Counted from the stretch's first letter, positions 36,947 through 46,783 are shown. The stretch is 64,000 nt of DNA from CAMLOF01 sp041913045 (GCA_041913045.1 JAYSGB010000021.1:1-64000), one strand, 5' to 3'. Notes: generated from the letters alone by a model not told the origin. A program made the numbers and translations.

Positions 36947-37873
36947 TCAGCCCCAGAACAGCAGCGCCTCGCGCTGCTGCACCATGAGTTGGACCTGCCT
37001 GCCCACGGGCAGCAGGACCTTGGTGGGCACATGGCCAAAAGGCAAGCCGGTCAACACCGGCACCTTGACCTGTGTGCGCAGCCAGTCCACCACGCTGGCC
37101 AGCTTGAAGCCCTTGTCGTGCGGCGTGAGCTGATAGCGGTTGAACTGCCCGAGGATGATGGCCTTTTGCTTGCCCAGCACACCTGCGTGCAGCAATTGCG
37201 TGAGCATGCGTTCAATTCGGTAGGGGTGCTCGGCCACATCCTCCAGGAAAAGCAGGCCGCTCTTGACTTCAGGGAAGTATGGCGTGCCTACCATTGAGGT
37301 CAGCACCGACAGGTTTCCGCCCCACAGCGTGGCTTTGTTCACGCCCCAGCCTTCTTCGGTACCCAGCGCCGGGTGCGCCTTCACGTCTGCCACAGGAAGC
37401 CGCCAGCCTGTGCCCTCACCGTGGCCATCGACCAGATCGTCGAAGCAGGCCTGCATGATCTCGTCAGGTTCGCCCTCGCAAGCCCAGTCTTCCATGAGCG
37501 CGGGGCCTGCCCACGTGGCAACACCTTCGCGCGCCAGAAGAGCCAGCTGCAAGGCCGTGAAATCGCTCAGGCCGACAAAGGACGTGCCTTTTTCCACCGC
37601 CTTGGCCAGTTTGGCGTACGGCAGTTTGGGCAGCAACCGGGTCAGGCCATAACCGCCACGGGTGGTCAGCGCGACATCGGCACCGCTTGCAGCAGCGCGA
37701 AAAATGGCCGCCAGACGCATTTCATCGTCACCGGCAAAACGGGTATGGCTGGCAAGTGCAGAGGGGTCCAGCTCCACGTCATGGCCTTGCGCCTTGAGCC
37801 GCGCCACCGCACGCTTGAAACCGGTCTTGTCGCGCACTGCGCCACTGGGAGAGTAGATATATAGATGTGCCAT
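36947..37873 (-). CDS. ldcA: LD-carboxypeptidase-like S66 family peptidase
   Basis: 308 residues. The S66 serine lies in GLSDFTALQLALLA near residue 113 (GxSD motif), and the remaining catalytic elements are LWGGNLSVL near 180 and LLFLEDVAEHPYRIERML near 210. The N-terminal LYIYSPSGAV and DALTTRGGYGLTRLLP-like segments fit the family. LdcA removes the terminal D-alanine from murein tetrapeptides in recycling; related MccF proteins cleave amide-linked nucleotides. No signal peptide, so cytoplasmic. Its position next to cphA is noted but cyanophycinase belongs to S51, not S66. Confidence 0.88.
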   Translation of the reverse strand: MAHLYIYSPSGAVRDKTGFKRAVARLKAQGHDVELDPSALASHTRFAGDDEMRLAAIFRAAASGADVALTTRGGYGLTRLLPKLPYAKLAKAVEKGTSFVGLSDFTALQLALLAREGVATWAGPALMEDWACEGEPDEIMQACFDDLVDGHGEGTGWRLPVADVKAHPALGTEEGWGVNKATLWGGNLSVLTSMVGTPYFPEVKSGLLFLEDVAEHPYRIERMLTQLLHAGVLGKQKAIILGQFNRYQLTPHDKGFKLASVVDWLRTQVKVPVLTGLPFGHVPTKVLLPVGRQVQLMVQQREALLFWG

Positions 37874-37880
37874 GAGGGCA

Positions 37881-38978
37881 TTATTGACCAGCGCGGCCGC
37901 CAGGCATGCCGTGGGTGCGCCAAGCCCGCTGTGCCGCGCGGTGCCCTTCGTCCGGATAGGGCATGTTCTTCAACGCGCTGGACAGCACACCAGCGTCCCA
38001 TCCTGCCTGCGGGTCCAGAACTGCGGCATTTGAGCCGAGTGCAAGGACCAAGGCATTGGCCAATTGTTCCTGCCCTGGCGCTACCGCCAAGCGAAGGCGG
38101 TCAACGCCAAGCCGCTGCAGCCATTGCACAAGCCCCTGCACGTGGGTCTGCAATGAATGCCAGTTTGCTTTTTTCGGCTTGTCGCTTTGCCCGAAACCTA
38201 TGAGATCAGGAACCAGCACACGCTCGCCCTCTCGCTCCCGAGCCAAGGCCCATTCGGCCCACTGAGGCCACCAACCGTCCGGACCATGCAGAGCAAGCCA
38301 GGCAGTGCTAAGGTGCCCCCCTCCTGCGTCCAGGTAGTGGAAACGGAGGCCTTCAAAAGCAGGAATGTCTTGCAGCGTTCTGCTCGCGCCACGAAGCGAG
38401 GGCCAGTGTCCCCAAGCGGCATCAAAGGCATGTGCTGGCGTGCGCAGGGCATCCTCTCTCAGCGGCTCAGCATGCAACTTCGCACTGCGTCGCCTGCCCT
38501 CGAAGAACGTGCGCATCACGTCGGCACAGTCGTCGGCTAAAACGCCAGCAACCACCTTGGTGTGGTGGTTGAGCTCTGGCACGGCAAAAAGGTTGAGCAC
38601 CGACCCCGCAGCGCCTGTCTTGGGCTCGGTAGCGCCAAAAACCACCCTTTTTACTCGGGCGTGCAGCAAGGCCTGCGCGCACATGGCACAGGGCTCCAGG
38701 GTCACGTAGACCTCGCAATCGTCAAGGCGGTAGTTGTCAAGGGCGTGCGCTGCTTCACGCAATACCTGGATTTCTGCGTGGGCTGTGGGGTCACGCAGAC
38801 TGATGGGCGCGTTGTGGGCACAGGCAAGCACCCGCACTTCGCCACTTTCCCGGCGAATCAGAACAGCGCCTACAGGCACCTCGCCACGTTCCGCTGCCAG
38901 TTTCGCCTGTGCGAGCGCCAAGCGCATGCAAGTCTCGTCATCGAGCGGGCCTGGGGTTGGGGTGTGGTGTTCGTGCAT
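37881..38978 (-). CDS. tadA: tRNA adenosine deaminase TadA fused to an alpha/beta-hydrolase-like domain
   Basis: 365 residues from the ATG at 38978. Residues 1-165 are a complete TadA: zinc ligand H67 with catalytic E69 (HAE), and C97/C100 in PCAMC. It would convert A34 of tRNA-Arg to inosine. Residues about 195-365 resemble an alpha/beta hydrolase of the haloalkane-dehalogenase type (FHYLDAGG, ALHGPDGWWPQW, LVPDLIGFGQSDKPKK). The nucleophile elbow expected after the LQRLGVDRLRLA segment reads VAPGQEQ rather than GxSxG or GxDxG, and the domain stops early. The hydrolase half is therefore probably inactive or structural. It is 7 bases downstream of the S66 gene start region. Confidence 0.9.
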   Translation of the reverse strand: MHEHHTPTPGPLDDETCMRLALAQAKLAAERGEVPVGAVLIRRESGEVRVLACAHNAPISLRDPTAHAEIQVLREAAHALDNYRLDDCEVYVTLEPCAMCAQALLHARVKRVVFGATEPKTGAAGSVLNLFAVPELNHHTKVVAGVLADDCADVMRTFFEGRRRSAKLHAEPLREDALRTPAHAFDAAWGHWPSLRGASRTLQDIPAFEGLRFHYLDAGGGHLSTAWLALHGPDGWWPQWAEWALAREREGERVLVPDLIGFGQSDKPKKANWHSLQTHVQGLVQWLQRLGVDRLRLAVAPGQEQLANALVLALGSNAAVLDPQAGWDAGVLSSALKNMPYPDEGHRAAQRAWRTHGMPGGRAGQ

Positions 38979-39094
38979 GGAAAGATTGAACGTGCTTTCT
39001 CGACTGAATATTTTCATCGTTTTAACCGATATGATCCGAACGATGCACACGAATAACGTGATTTATGGCATGGCGTCAATCGGGGGAGTGCAAC

Positions 39095-39493
39095 GTGACT
39101 GAGGGTTCGCCCACACGAACTCAACCTCACGTTCTGGTGGCAGACGATGATCCGCTCAACCTCAGGGTTGCGGCGAGGCTTTTACGGCAGCATGGGTGCA
39201 CCGGCGTGCTTGTGACCGACGGCGAGCAGGCCATTCGTGCCATGCAGAGCCAGCGTTTCGACCTGCTCCTTTTGGATGTTCACATGCCGGTAAAAGACGG
39301 CTTTGAAACGCTTTTGCTCATCAGACAGAGTGAGTCCAAGGCCTTCAATCGCATGCCCGTCGTCATGGTGTCAGGGGACGATGGTCTCGAAACACGGCAG
39401 CACTTCATTGACGCGGGCGCAGATGGGTACCTGATCAAACCGCTATCGATAGACACCCTGGGGGCAGAAATCGGTCGGCTGACCGGGCGCTGA
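39095..39493 (+). CDS. Single-domain response regulator (receiver)
   Basis: 132 residues from the GTG at 39095, which has a GGGGGAG ribosome site six bases upstream; an ATG at 39065 in frame lacks one. CheY-like receiver: VLVADDDPLNLRVA, LLLLDVHMPVKDGFET (phospho-acceptor), VVMVSGD, and DGYLIKPLS (lysine). No output domain. It ends 3 bases before the large hybrid kinase gene, so it is its probable partner or a shuttle for phosphate. Confidence 0.93.
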   Translation: MTEGSPTRTQPHVLVADDDPLNLRVAARLLRQHGCTGVLVTDGEQAIRAMQSQRFDLLLLDVHMPVKDGFETLLLIRQSESKAFNRMPVVMVSGDDGLETRQHFIDAGADGYLIKPLSIDTLGAEIGRLTGR

Positions 39494-39496
39494 ACC

Positions 39497-42400
39497 ATGG
39501 ATCGACCCGCCTGCCCTCCTCCGCCATACGCACCAGCCCCGGCCCCGGCGTGGAAGCCAGGGCTTGGCAGGGAGCGCAATTGGAGTTGGCGGGAATGGTT
39601 TGCCCTAGCGATCTTGGCTGCGGGCCTGGCCTGCACTGCGTATGTGCACCAACTGGCACAGCGCTATGTTGACGCGCAATCGCGTGAACGCTTCGTTCTG
39701 GCCAGCAAGGACTTTTTTACGACGCTGGAACAGTCCCTGAAGAGGCAAGCAGACCAGATGCTCGGCTTGCGAGTGCTGTATGAAGCTTTGTCCGACACGC
39801 CAGATGATGCCGTGCACCGCAGCGTACGCACTCGCGATATTCTGAGCCAACACCCCGGCCTTGTGGCCCTTTATCACGTCAAGGGCCAGACCAAAGCCGA
39901 ACTTCTTGGCGACTTGAGGGTTGAAACACTCCAAGGAACCGGGGGCCAAACCACCTTGGCAGCCTTGCACAGCAAGTTCGGCTTTCAGGCGCTCAAGCAG
40001 GCACTTGAGAGCGGGCAAACAAGTGTCACGCCTTTAATGGACATGTTCCCCGGCACGTCCAAACGCTGGGGATTCTTCCAGGTGACGCCTGTACAAGCCT
40101 CGTCACCCCCAGATACGTCAAATGCGAACAGGCAGGGCACATGGCTGGTGGCAGCGGTACTTTTGAACGACTGGCTCCAGGCTGCCACCCAAGCATTGCC
40201 AGCAGGCATGGATGTGGAAGTCCTGGGCGGAACGGAGCTGCTTCGGCCACATCTTCTTTTTGACGCTGATGGGCATTTAAGCGCCGAGGACGGCAACGGG
40301 CCGCCAATGGCTCGACCGCTTGAGCAGACCAAAACGTTTCGCGTAGGTGAACACCCTCTGGTCGTGAGAACGAGCACGACACCTGTTTTTGAGAATGCGG
40401 TAGACCGCTGGACACCGCTGACCGCTGCGGCCTTGGGCACCATCCTGAGCGTGCTGGCGGCGTTCTCTGCCTGGCTGACCTTGAGCGCCCGGCACAGAGC
40501 TGAACGCCGCGCCTTGGAAATGGCGGCAGACCTGGAGCTGATGTCACGCGTGGCCAGGTACACGGGCAGCATGGTGGCCGTGACAGACACTCAACACCAG
40601 ATCACATGGGTGAATGAAGCGTTCATACGTCAGACTGGCTTCACACCAGATGATGCCTATGGCAAGGAACTCGCCGCACTTCTTGTGGTGCCTGCAGCGG
40701 CCCCTGAGACACTCCCGTCAATTCAACGAGCGCTGACGCAACGCGGTGCGCTGGAGCTGGAGACTGTCTTTCGCAGCAGGCAAGGCAATACAAGGCGCGT
40801 TTCCATGGAGATGCGGCCCATGGCGGACGCCACGGGCAACTTTCAAGGACACATCAACATCCTCGCCGATATCGAAGAGCGTCGTCAGGACCAGGATGCC
40901 CTGGAACAGGCATTGCGGGAACAGAAGGGACTGCGCAATATTCTGGATCAGCATGCAATCGTCTCGGAGACCGACCCTGCAGGCACGATCACCCGGGTGA
41001 ACGACAAGTTCGTGCAGATCAGCGGCTACGCCCAGATTGAACTTGTAGGCAAAGACCATCGCGTCATCGGTTCCGGCCAGCATCCCAGTGTCTTCTGGGA
41101 GCAGATGTGGCGCACCATCCGTTCGGGCCGACCCTGGCGGGGTGAAATCTGCAACCGGGGGAAAAACGGCCACCTTTATTGGGTGGACAGTCTGATTGCC
41201 CCATTGCATGACGGTTCTGGACAGATAGAGCGATTCCTGTCCATCCATACCGACATCACCCAGCACAAACAGGCACAGGCCGCGCTTGTTTCAAGCCAAG
41301 ACATGTTGACCCGAACCAGCCGAATTGCCGGTATAGGCGGGTGGTTCACCGATTTGCAGGCACGGCGGGTGTACATGTCGGTGGAATGCATGCAGATCTT
41401 CGGGCTTGATCCAGACTGGAGCAAACCTATCGAACCCACACTGGGGTACTTTGTACCTCAACTCCAGCGCCAGGTGTTGGAGGTGATCGAGAGCGCCGTC
41501 TACGCCCGCGAAGCGTTTGACATGGTCGTGACCCTCACCTCGGCCCAGGGACGCAGTCGCTGGGTGAGGATGCTCGGGGAAGCCGATGCGACAGAGGATG
41601 GCCAGCCGCACAGGATGGTGGGCGCGGCTCAGGACATCACCGTCCAGGTTCTGGCGCAGCGACGTATCGAAGCGAGCGAGCGGACCCTTCGATCGGCCAT
41701 AGATGCGGTGGACGAGGCCTTTGCGCTCTACGACCCACAGGAGCGTCTGGTATTCTGCAACGACAAGTACCGCGAGATTTACCCCCGGTGCCGCGATGTG
41801 ATCATGGTGGGCACTCGGTTCGAGGACATAGTGCGTGCTGGCGTGGAAAGGGGCGAATTCCCCGCCGCTCAAACGGACCCAAAGGCCTGGACTGAGCAAC
41901 GGCTGAGAAACTTTCGCGCCCCGAGTTCCGAAGAGGAAGTGCAGACTCGCGATGGTCGCTGGTTCAAGGTGGTGAGCCGAACAACGCAAGATGGCTTCCA
42001 CGTTGGCTTCCGTGTGGACATCACGGATATGAAGCGCGCGCTGGACGCCGCGGATGCCGCGTCTCGCAGCAAGAGCCAGTTCCTGGCCAACATGAGCCAC
42101 GAAATCCGCACGCCGTTGAATGCCATCCAAGGCATGCTCAAGCTGCTGGACTACACAGGACTCACGACTCGCCAAAGTGATCTGGTAGACAAGGCAGCCA
42201 GTGCATCGCGTTCGCTGCTGGGCATCCTCAACGACATCCTTGATTTCTCCAAGGTCGAGGCAGGCAAGATGCATCTGGCTGCAGAGCCATTCATTTTGGA
42301 CGAGTTGTTGCGAGACCTCTCAAACATCCTGGCGGGAACACTGGGCCAGAAGCAGCTGGAGCTGATCTACGACATCGACCCCCGGCTCCCCGCTTCGTTC

Positions 42401-44263
42401 ACCGCCGACGCGATGCGGCTCAAGCAGGTGCTCATCAACTTGTGTGGCAACGCAATCAAGTTCACACCTTCAGGTTCTGTGACCTTGCGACTGCGCCTGG
42501 ATGCTCTTGCCAACGGCGTAGCCAGCGTAGGCTTTGAAGTTCGGGACACGGGTATCGGCATCACCGCAGAGCAGCGCGAGCGCATCTTCAACGGGTTTTC
42601 CCAGGCAGAAGCGTCCACCGCCAGACTTTACGGCGGCACTGGGCTGGGGTTGGTCATCAGCCAGCGGATCGTGAGGCTGATGGGGGGCGAACTTCGCGTG
42701 GACAGCAGCCATGGCGAAGGCAGCTCCTTCAGCTTTCAGTTGCCATTGCCTGTGCATGATGCGGCTCATTCAACCGCTTCGCCCCCCGGTGAGATGCGAG
42801 CCCTGCTGGCTGACGAGCACCCAGATACCCGCCGGGCCTTGACCGCAATGCTGCGAGCCCTGGGATGGCACGTCCACGCGGTGGCAACGGCTGGGGCCGC
42901 TGCAGAGTTGATGAATGAACAAGCCAAAGCCGGACAACGCGTGGACGTGCTCCTCATCGACCCGGAACTTCCGTCAGCGGATGAATTGTTTGAAAAACTG
43001 CCCGCCGACAGACCCACAACTGTTTGGCTAGGCACGGGGTTGTCGACCCGCTTGGCTCGCACCCCGCCTGGCACCTGTGAGCTCACCAAGCCCGTGACGG
43101 TGCACATGGTTGCCGACGCGGTGAACCGCCTGCGCGCTGGCAAAAGCGATGTGGAGCCAGACCGCAAAGTACCTTCGGCTAGGCTTGCGGGGCTTCGCCT
43201 GCTTCTGGTTGAAGACAACCCGATCAACCAAGAAGTGGCACAAGAGCTGCTTCAGCGTGAAGGCGCCAGGGTCAGCGTAGCCCCCAACGGGGAAATTGGC
43301 TTCAGAGAAGTCTCTGCCCCCGGCGCGAAGTTCGACCTGGTGCTGATGGACATGCAAATGCCCGTCATGGATGGTTTGCAGGCCACAAGGTTGATTCGCA
43401 GCCATCCGGCTCACGTCAACCTGCCTATCGTTGCGATGACAGCCAACGCCATGCCCGCAGACCGGCAGTCCTGCCTGGAAGCAGGGATGAACGACCATGT
43501 CGGCAAACCGTTCGAGTTGGACGAACTGGTCAGTGCCATCTTGCGCAACCTTGGACGGGTACCGCAAACACCAGAAACAGCGGCTTCAGCTTCAACCGCC
43601 AGCAGCCAAAACTGCGCACTGGACGCAGAGCAGGCCATCCGGCGCCTTGGAGACGACAGTGAGTTCTATGCCCGCCTTCTCATCAGTTTCGGTGCCACCG
43701 CCAGGCACGCAGCGAATGCAGCCGCCACTGACTGGTCGGATTCGCGCAGATCATCTGCTGCAGCCACCATCCACAAGCTGAAAGGGAGCGCTGCGGCCAT
43801 TGGAGCGTCGAGCCTCGCAGAGGCCTGCGCGGCCCTGGAACGAAGCCTCAAAAACAGTGACGCCGCCCTGCCCCCCGAAGAACCCGGGCTCTTTGCCAGT
43901 TTGAACAACGCGTTGGACGAGTCCCTGCTGGCACAAGAGCATTGGCTGGCGCAGCATAACGCGTGCATCACCTCTCTAGGCTCGAACAACGTTCAAACCC
44001 TTCAGCAAGGCCTGAATGCTTTGCGAAAGGCCCTTGAAGCGGGCGATATGCGCGCCTTTGAGCTTCACGAACAACTGCAACACCAACGCCCCCCTGCCAG
44101 CCCGCTGGCGTGGCAGACGCTTGACGAAGCCATCGAACGCTTTGATGTGGGAGCGGCGCTGGCGGCCCTGGACGCGCTGAACAAAGAAACTGTACCGGCC
44201 ACACCCCCCTCTTCCACCGGCGTTGAAGCAAAGAACCCAGGCACAATCGACCTGAGCAGCTGA
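39497..44263 (+). CDS. Hybrid sensor histidine kinase with CHASE, four PAS, two receiver and Hpt domains
   Basis: 1588 residues. Membrane span about 29-46, a periplasmic region about 50-300 of CHASE type (SRERFVLASKDFFTTLEQSLKRQAD), second span about 305-330, then four PAS modules to about 850. HisKA with phospho-accepting His868 (NMSHEIRTPLNAI), HATPase with INLCGNAIKFTPSG, DTGIGI and GTGLGL. A first receiver (about 1095-1205) is weakly conserved but keeps DVLLIDPELP and CELTKP. The second receiver has phospho-acceptor Asp1285 (VLMDMQMPVMDG). A C-terminal Hpt domain carries His1426 (ATIHKLKGSAA). The layout supports a phosphorelay ending on a separate regulator such as the receiver upstream. 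Confidence 0.94.
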   Translation: MDRPACPPPPYAPAPAPAWKPGLGRERNWSWREWFALAILAAGLACTAYVHQLAQRYVDAQSRERFVLASKDFFTTLEQSLKRQADQMLGLRVLYEALSDTPDDAVHRSVRTRDILSQHPGLVALYHVKGQTKAELLGDLRVETLQGTGGQTTLAALHSKFGFQALKQALESGQTSVTPLMDMFPGTSKRWGFFQVTPVQASSPPDTSNANRQGTWLVAAVLLNDWLQAATQALPAGMDVEVLGGTELLRPHLLFDADGHLSAEDGNGPPMARPLEQTKTFRVGEHPLVVRTSTTPVFENAVDRWTPLTAAALGTILSVLAAFSAWLTLSARHRAERRALEMAADLELMSRVARYTGSMVAVTDTQHQITWVNEAFIRQTGFTPDDAYGKELAALLVVPAAAPETLPSIQRALTQRGALELETVFRSRQGNTRRVSMEMRPMADATGNFQGHINILADIEERRQDQDALEQALREQKGLRNILDQHAIVSETDPAGTITRVNDKFVQISGYAQIELVGKDHRVIGSGQHPSVFWEQMWRTIRSGRPWRGEICNRGKNGHLYWVDSLIAPLHDGSGQIERFLSIHTDITQHKQAQAALVSSQDMLTRTSRIAGIGGWFTDLQARRVYMSVECMQIFGLDPDWSKPIEPTLGYFVPQLQRQVLEVIESAVYAREAFDMVVTLTSAQGRSRWVRMLGEADATEDGQPHRMVGAAQDITVQVLAQRRIEASERTLRSAIDAVDEAFALYDPQERLVFCNDKYREIYPRCRDVIMVGTRFEDIVRAGVERGEFPAAQTDPKAWTEQRLRNFRAPSSEEEVQTRDGRWFKVVSRTTQDGFHVGFRVDITDMKRALDAADAASRSKSQFLANMSHEIRTPLNAIQGMLKLLDYTGLTTRQSDLVDKAASASRSLLGILNDILDFSKVEAGKMHLAAEPFILDELLRDLSNILAGTLGQKQLELIYDIDPRLPASFTADAMRLKQVLINLCGNAIKFTPSGSVTLRLRLDALANGVASVGFEVRDTGIGITAEQRERIFNGFSQAEASTARLYGGTGLGLVISQRIVRLMGGELRVDSSHGEGSSFSFQLPLPVHDAAHSTASPPGEMRALLADEHPDTRRALTAMLRALGWHVHAVATAGAAAELMNEQAKAGQRVDVLLIDPELPSADELFEKLPADRPTTVWLGTGLSTRLARTPPGTCELTKPVTVHMVADAVNRLRAGKSDVEPDRKVPSARLAGLRLLLVEDNPINQEVAQELLQREGARVSVAPNGEIGFREVSAPGAKFDLVLMDMQMPVMDGLQATRLIRSHPAHVNLPIVAMTANAMPADRQSCLEAGMNDHVGKPFELDELVSAILRNLGRVPQTPETAASASTASSQNCALDAEQAIRRLGDDSEFYARLLISFGATARHAANAAATDWSDSRRSSAAATIHKLKGSAAAIGASSLAEACAALERSLKNSDAALPPEEPGLFASLNNALDESLLAQEHWLAQHNACITSLGSNNVQTLQQGLNALRKALEAGDMRAFELHEQLQHQRPPASPLAWQTLDEAIERFDVGAALAALDALNKETVPATPPSSTGVEAKNPGTIDLSS

Positions 44264-44301
44264 TACCCATACCCGTTAAACACCTTCCGCACGAGTCACA
44301 C

Positions 44302-46461
44302 ATGCGCACGAACCTGCCTGTCACCCAGAAGGATTACCAGTTCCCTGCAGACCAGACGTTGATCTCGGTCACCGACCTCAAGGGACGCATCACTTACTGC
44401 AACGGGAACTTCGTCACCGTGAGCGGCTACCAGCGCGACGAACTGCTTGGTCAGCCCCACAACATCGTGCGGCACCCGGACATGCCTGAAGAGGCCTTCC
44501 GCGACCTTTGGCACACGATCCAGGAGCGTGGCCTGCCCTGGAGCGCGCTGGTCAAAAACCGCCGCAAGAATGGCGACCACTACTGGGTGCGCGCCAATGC
44601 GACCCCCATGCGTGACGGTGACAGGATAGTGGGGTATCTGTCTGTACGCACCCGCCCAACGGAAGATGAGATTCAGGCCTACGACAAGCTCTACGCCAAG
44701 ATGCGGGAAGAGGCTGCTGCGGGCAAGCTTGTGCACGTGCTGCAAGGGGGCGAAGTCGTCCGTAAAGGCTGGCTAGGTGCCGTGGCGCGTGTTCTGAAGC
44801 CTGGCTTGCGCGCCAAGCTCTTCTGGCTCAGCGTGTGGGCAGCTGCCGCGCCGCTGGCCGTGGCTGCGGCTGGCGCACCGTTGTGGGCAGCTGCCCTGGC
44901 AGCGGTTCTGACGGTTGCCATGTCCACGATAAGCGCCATTCGACTGGTGGTGCATCCGCTGCGCGGCGTGATCGATACGGCAAACCTCATGGCCAGCGGC
45001 GATCTCACTAAGACCGTACAGATCGACGGCAAGGGTGAAATTGCACAGCTCCAACTGGCATTGGCGCAGCTTTCCGTATCGGTACGTACCGTGGTGCGCG
45101 ACGTGCGCCACGAGGTGGCCAACCTGCGTGGCGGTACCCAGGAAATTGCTGCAGGCAATCAGGACCTTTCGTCCCGCACAGAGGCGCAGGCCAGCAACCT
45201 GGAACAAACCGCCGCGTCGATGGAGGAAATGAACGGCACCATCAAGCAAACGGCACAGCTTGCTGCCGAGGGAACGACGGTAGCCCGTGACACATCCACC
45301 ATCGCACGCCGCAGCCACGAAGCCGTGCTCAACGTCGCCGACACCATGCACGAGATCGCCGACTCTTCCCGACGCATCGGCGACATCATCCAGGTGATTG
45401 AAGGCGTGGCATTCCAGACCAACATCCTGGCGCTCAATGCCGCCGTGGAAGCCGCACGTGCTGGTGAGCAGGGGCGTGGTTTTGCGGTGGTCGCCGCCGA
45501 GGTGCGGGCCCTGGCCCAGCGGACCACCACTGCCGCCAAGGAAATCCGCGGCCTCATCGAAGAGTCCCGCGGCCGGGTCGAAGCGGGCAACAGTCGTGCC
45601 GTCGAGGCTCGCGAACGCATGGGTGAGGCCATGGCATCGGTGGATCGGGTTTCTTCCCTGCTTGAGGAAATCAGCGGTGCCGCAAAGGAACAGTCAATCG
45701 GTGTTTCGCAAGTCAGCGAAGCCGTTTCGCAACTCGATTCGATCACACAGCAGAATGCTGCCATGGTGGAGGAACTGGCCGCTTCCGCAGCTGCTCTGAG
45801 CGCACAAGTTGGGCAGGTGCATAACTCCATCAGGGTGTTCCGACTCACGGAACGGGACGTTACCCTGGCCGAAGAAGATGCCGTTGAACTTCGCAAGCAG
45901 CAGATGCAACGTGAAGTGCGTCTGGACACTTCGGAGTTCGACTTTGAAGCAGCCATCAAGGCCCACCACCAGTGGCGCATCACCTTGCGCAACGCCATTG
46001 GGCGCAAACAACAGGTTGACGCGGATCGCCTGCGCCGGGATGACTGCTGCCAGTTGGGAGAGTGGCTGCACGGCCCAGGCGGGCACCGCTGGAGCCATGT
46101 GCCCAGCTTCACGCAACTGGTCGGCAAGCACAAGGTCTTTCACCAGGAGGCGGGGAAGATCGCTGATGCAATCAACCAGCAAAAGCATGCCGAGGCTGAA
46201 GGTATGCTGGACTCATCCAAGCCCTTCGGTCGGGCCGGGCAGGACGTCATCGCTGCAATTCGGGACTTGCGGGACGCCCTGCTCCATCAAGATGGAACAG
46301 CGCTCGCACCTCAGGCAGAGCAACAAGCCAAGGCTGTTCGGGCAGCGCCTCCCAGGCTGCCCAAGCCTGCTAGTCCGAGCCCGGCACCCACTGCACCTGC
46401 GCGGGCGCCGAAACCTGAAGCGTCAAAGGCCGAACCCGAAGGGGAATGGGAGACCTTCTGA
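44302..46461 (+). CDS. Methyl-accepting chemotaxis protein with PAS and CZB domains (Aer-like)
   Basis: 719 residues. Residues about 10-115 are a PAS domain of the Aer type (ITYCNGNFVTVSGYQRDELLGQPHN, RHPDMPEEAFRDLW). One hydrophobic hairpin about 180-215 anchors it, then HAMP and a methyl-accepting domain about 265-510 (EGVAFQTNILALNAAVEAARAGEQGRGFAVVA). Residues about 555-665 form a chemoreceptor zinc-binding CZB domain (HHQWRITL, DDCCQLGEWLHGPGG, HKVFHQEAG). The C-terminus is EWETF, a CheR/CheB-tethering pentapeptide of the NWETF type. It is probably an energy or redox taxis receptor, possibly tuned by zinc. 38 bases after the hybrid kinase gene. Confidence 0.95.
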   Translation: MRTNLPVTQKDYQFPADQTLISVTDLKGRITYCNGNFVTVSGYQRDELLGQPHNIVRHPDMPEEAFRDLWHTIQERGLPWSALVKNRRKNGDHYWVRANATPMRDGDRIVGYLSVRTRPTEDEIQAYDKLYAKMREEAAAGKLVHVLQGGEVVRKGWLGAVARVLKPGLRAKLFWLSVWAAAAPLAVAAAGAPLWAAALAAVLTVAMSTISAIRLVVHPLRGVIDTANLMASGDLTKTVQIDGKGEIAQLQLALAQLSVSVRTVVRDVRHEVANLRGGTQEIAAGNQDLSSRTEAQASNLEQTAASMEEMNGTIKQTAQLAAEGTTVARDTSTIARRSHEAVLNVADTMHEIADSSRRIGDIIQVIEGVAFQTNILALNAAVEAARAGEQGRGFAVVAAEVRALAQRTTTAAKEIRGLIEESRGRVEAGNSRAVEARERMGEAMASVDRVSSLLEEISGAAKEQSIGVSQVSEAVSQLDSITQQNAAMVEELAASAAALSAQVGQVHNSIRVFRLTERDVTLAEEDAVELRKQQMQREVRLDTSEFDFEAAIKAHHQWRITLRNAIGRKQQVDADRLRRDDCCQLGEWLHGPGGHRWSHVPSFTQLVGKHKVFHQEAGKIADAINQQKHAEAEGMLDSSKPFGRAGQDVIAAIRDLRDALLHQDGTALAPQAEQQAKAVRAAPPRLPKPASPSPAPTAPARAPKPEASKAEPEGEWETF

Positions 46462-46672
46462 CGCCGCGAGGGGGAATCACTCCCACTCAATTGTTGATTG
46501 CGGCAAAAAAGCCTTTGAAATCAAGGTCATCGGTGGTAATGCATGTGATGAGTGCCATCGAAAGTACCATGTTCAAAAAAGGGCTGCGCTGCGCCTGGTA
46601 TCCATCACCTTTGCTCCAGGTCGAAAGCCTGCGCGGTTCGCTGTTGACTATAACAGCCTAGCCCTTTGTGTC

Positions 46673-46783
46673 TTGGTCAGCGTCTACGACGTACTGCTGT
46701 CGCAGCTACTGCCTGACACGCTCATCCGCGAGCTCTACCACACGACTGCGCGTGAAGCGGTTTGGAGCTGGAGCCGGTCATGA
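46673..46783 (+). CDS. Possible small protein at the head of the unknown operon
   Basis: A frame closing at TGA 46781-46783 overlaps the next start (ATGA at 46780), the same junction type as the following genes. A TTG at 46673 would give 36 residues, starting in a hydrophobic stretch (VSVYDVLLSQLLPDTLIRELYH). The frame stays open further upstream but without a convincing start. I recognise no family; it is supported mainly by the overlap. Confidence 0.3.
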   Translation: MVSVYDVLLSQLLPDTLIRELYHTTAREAVWSWSRS

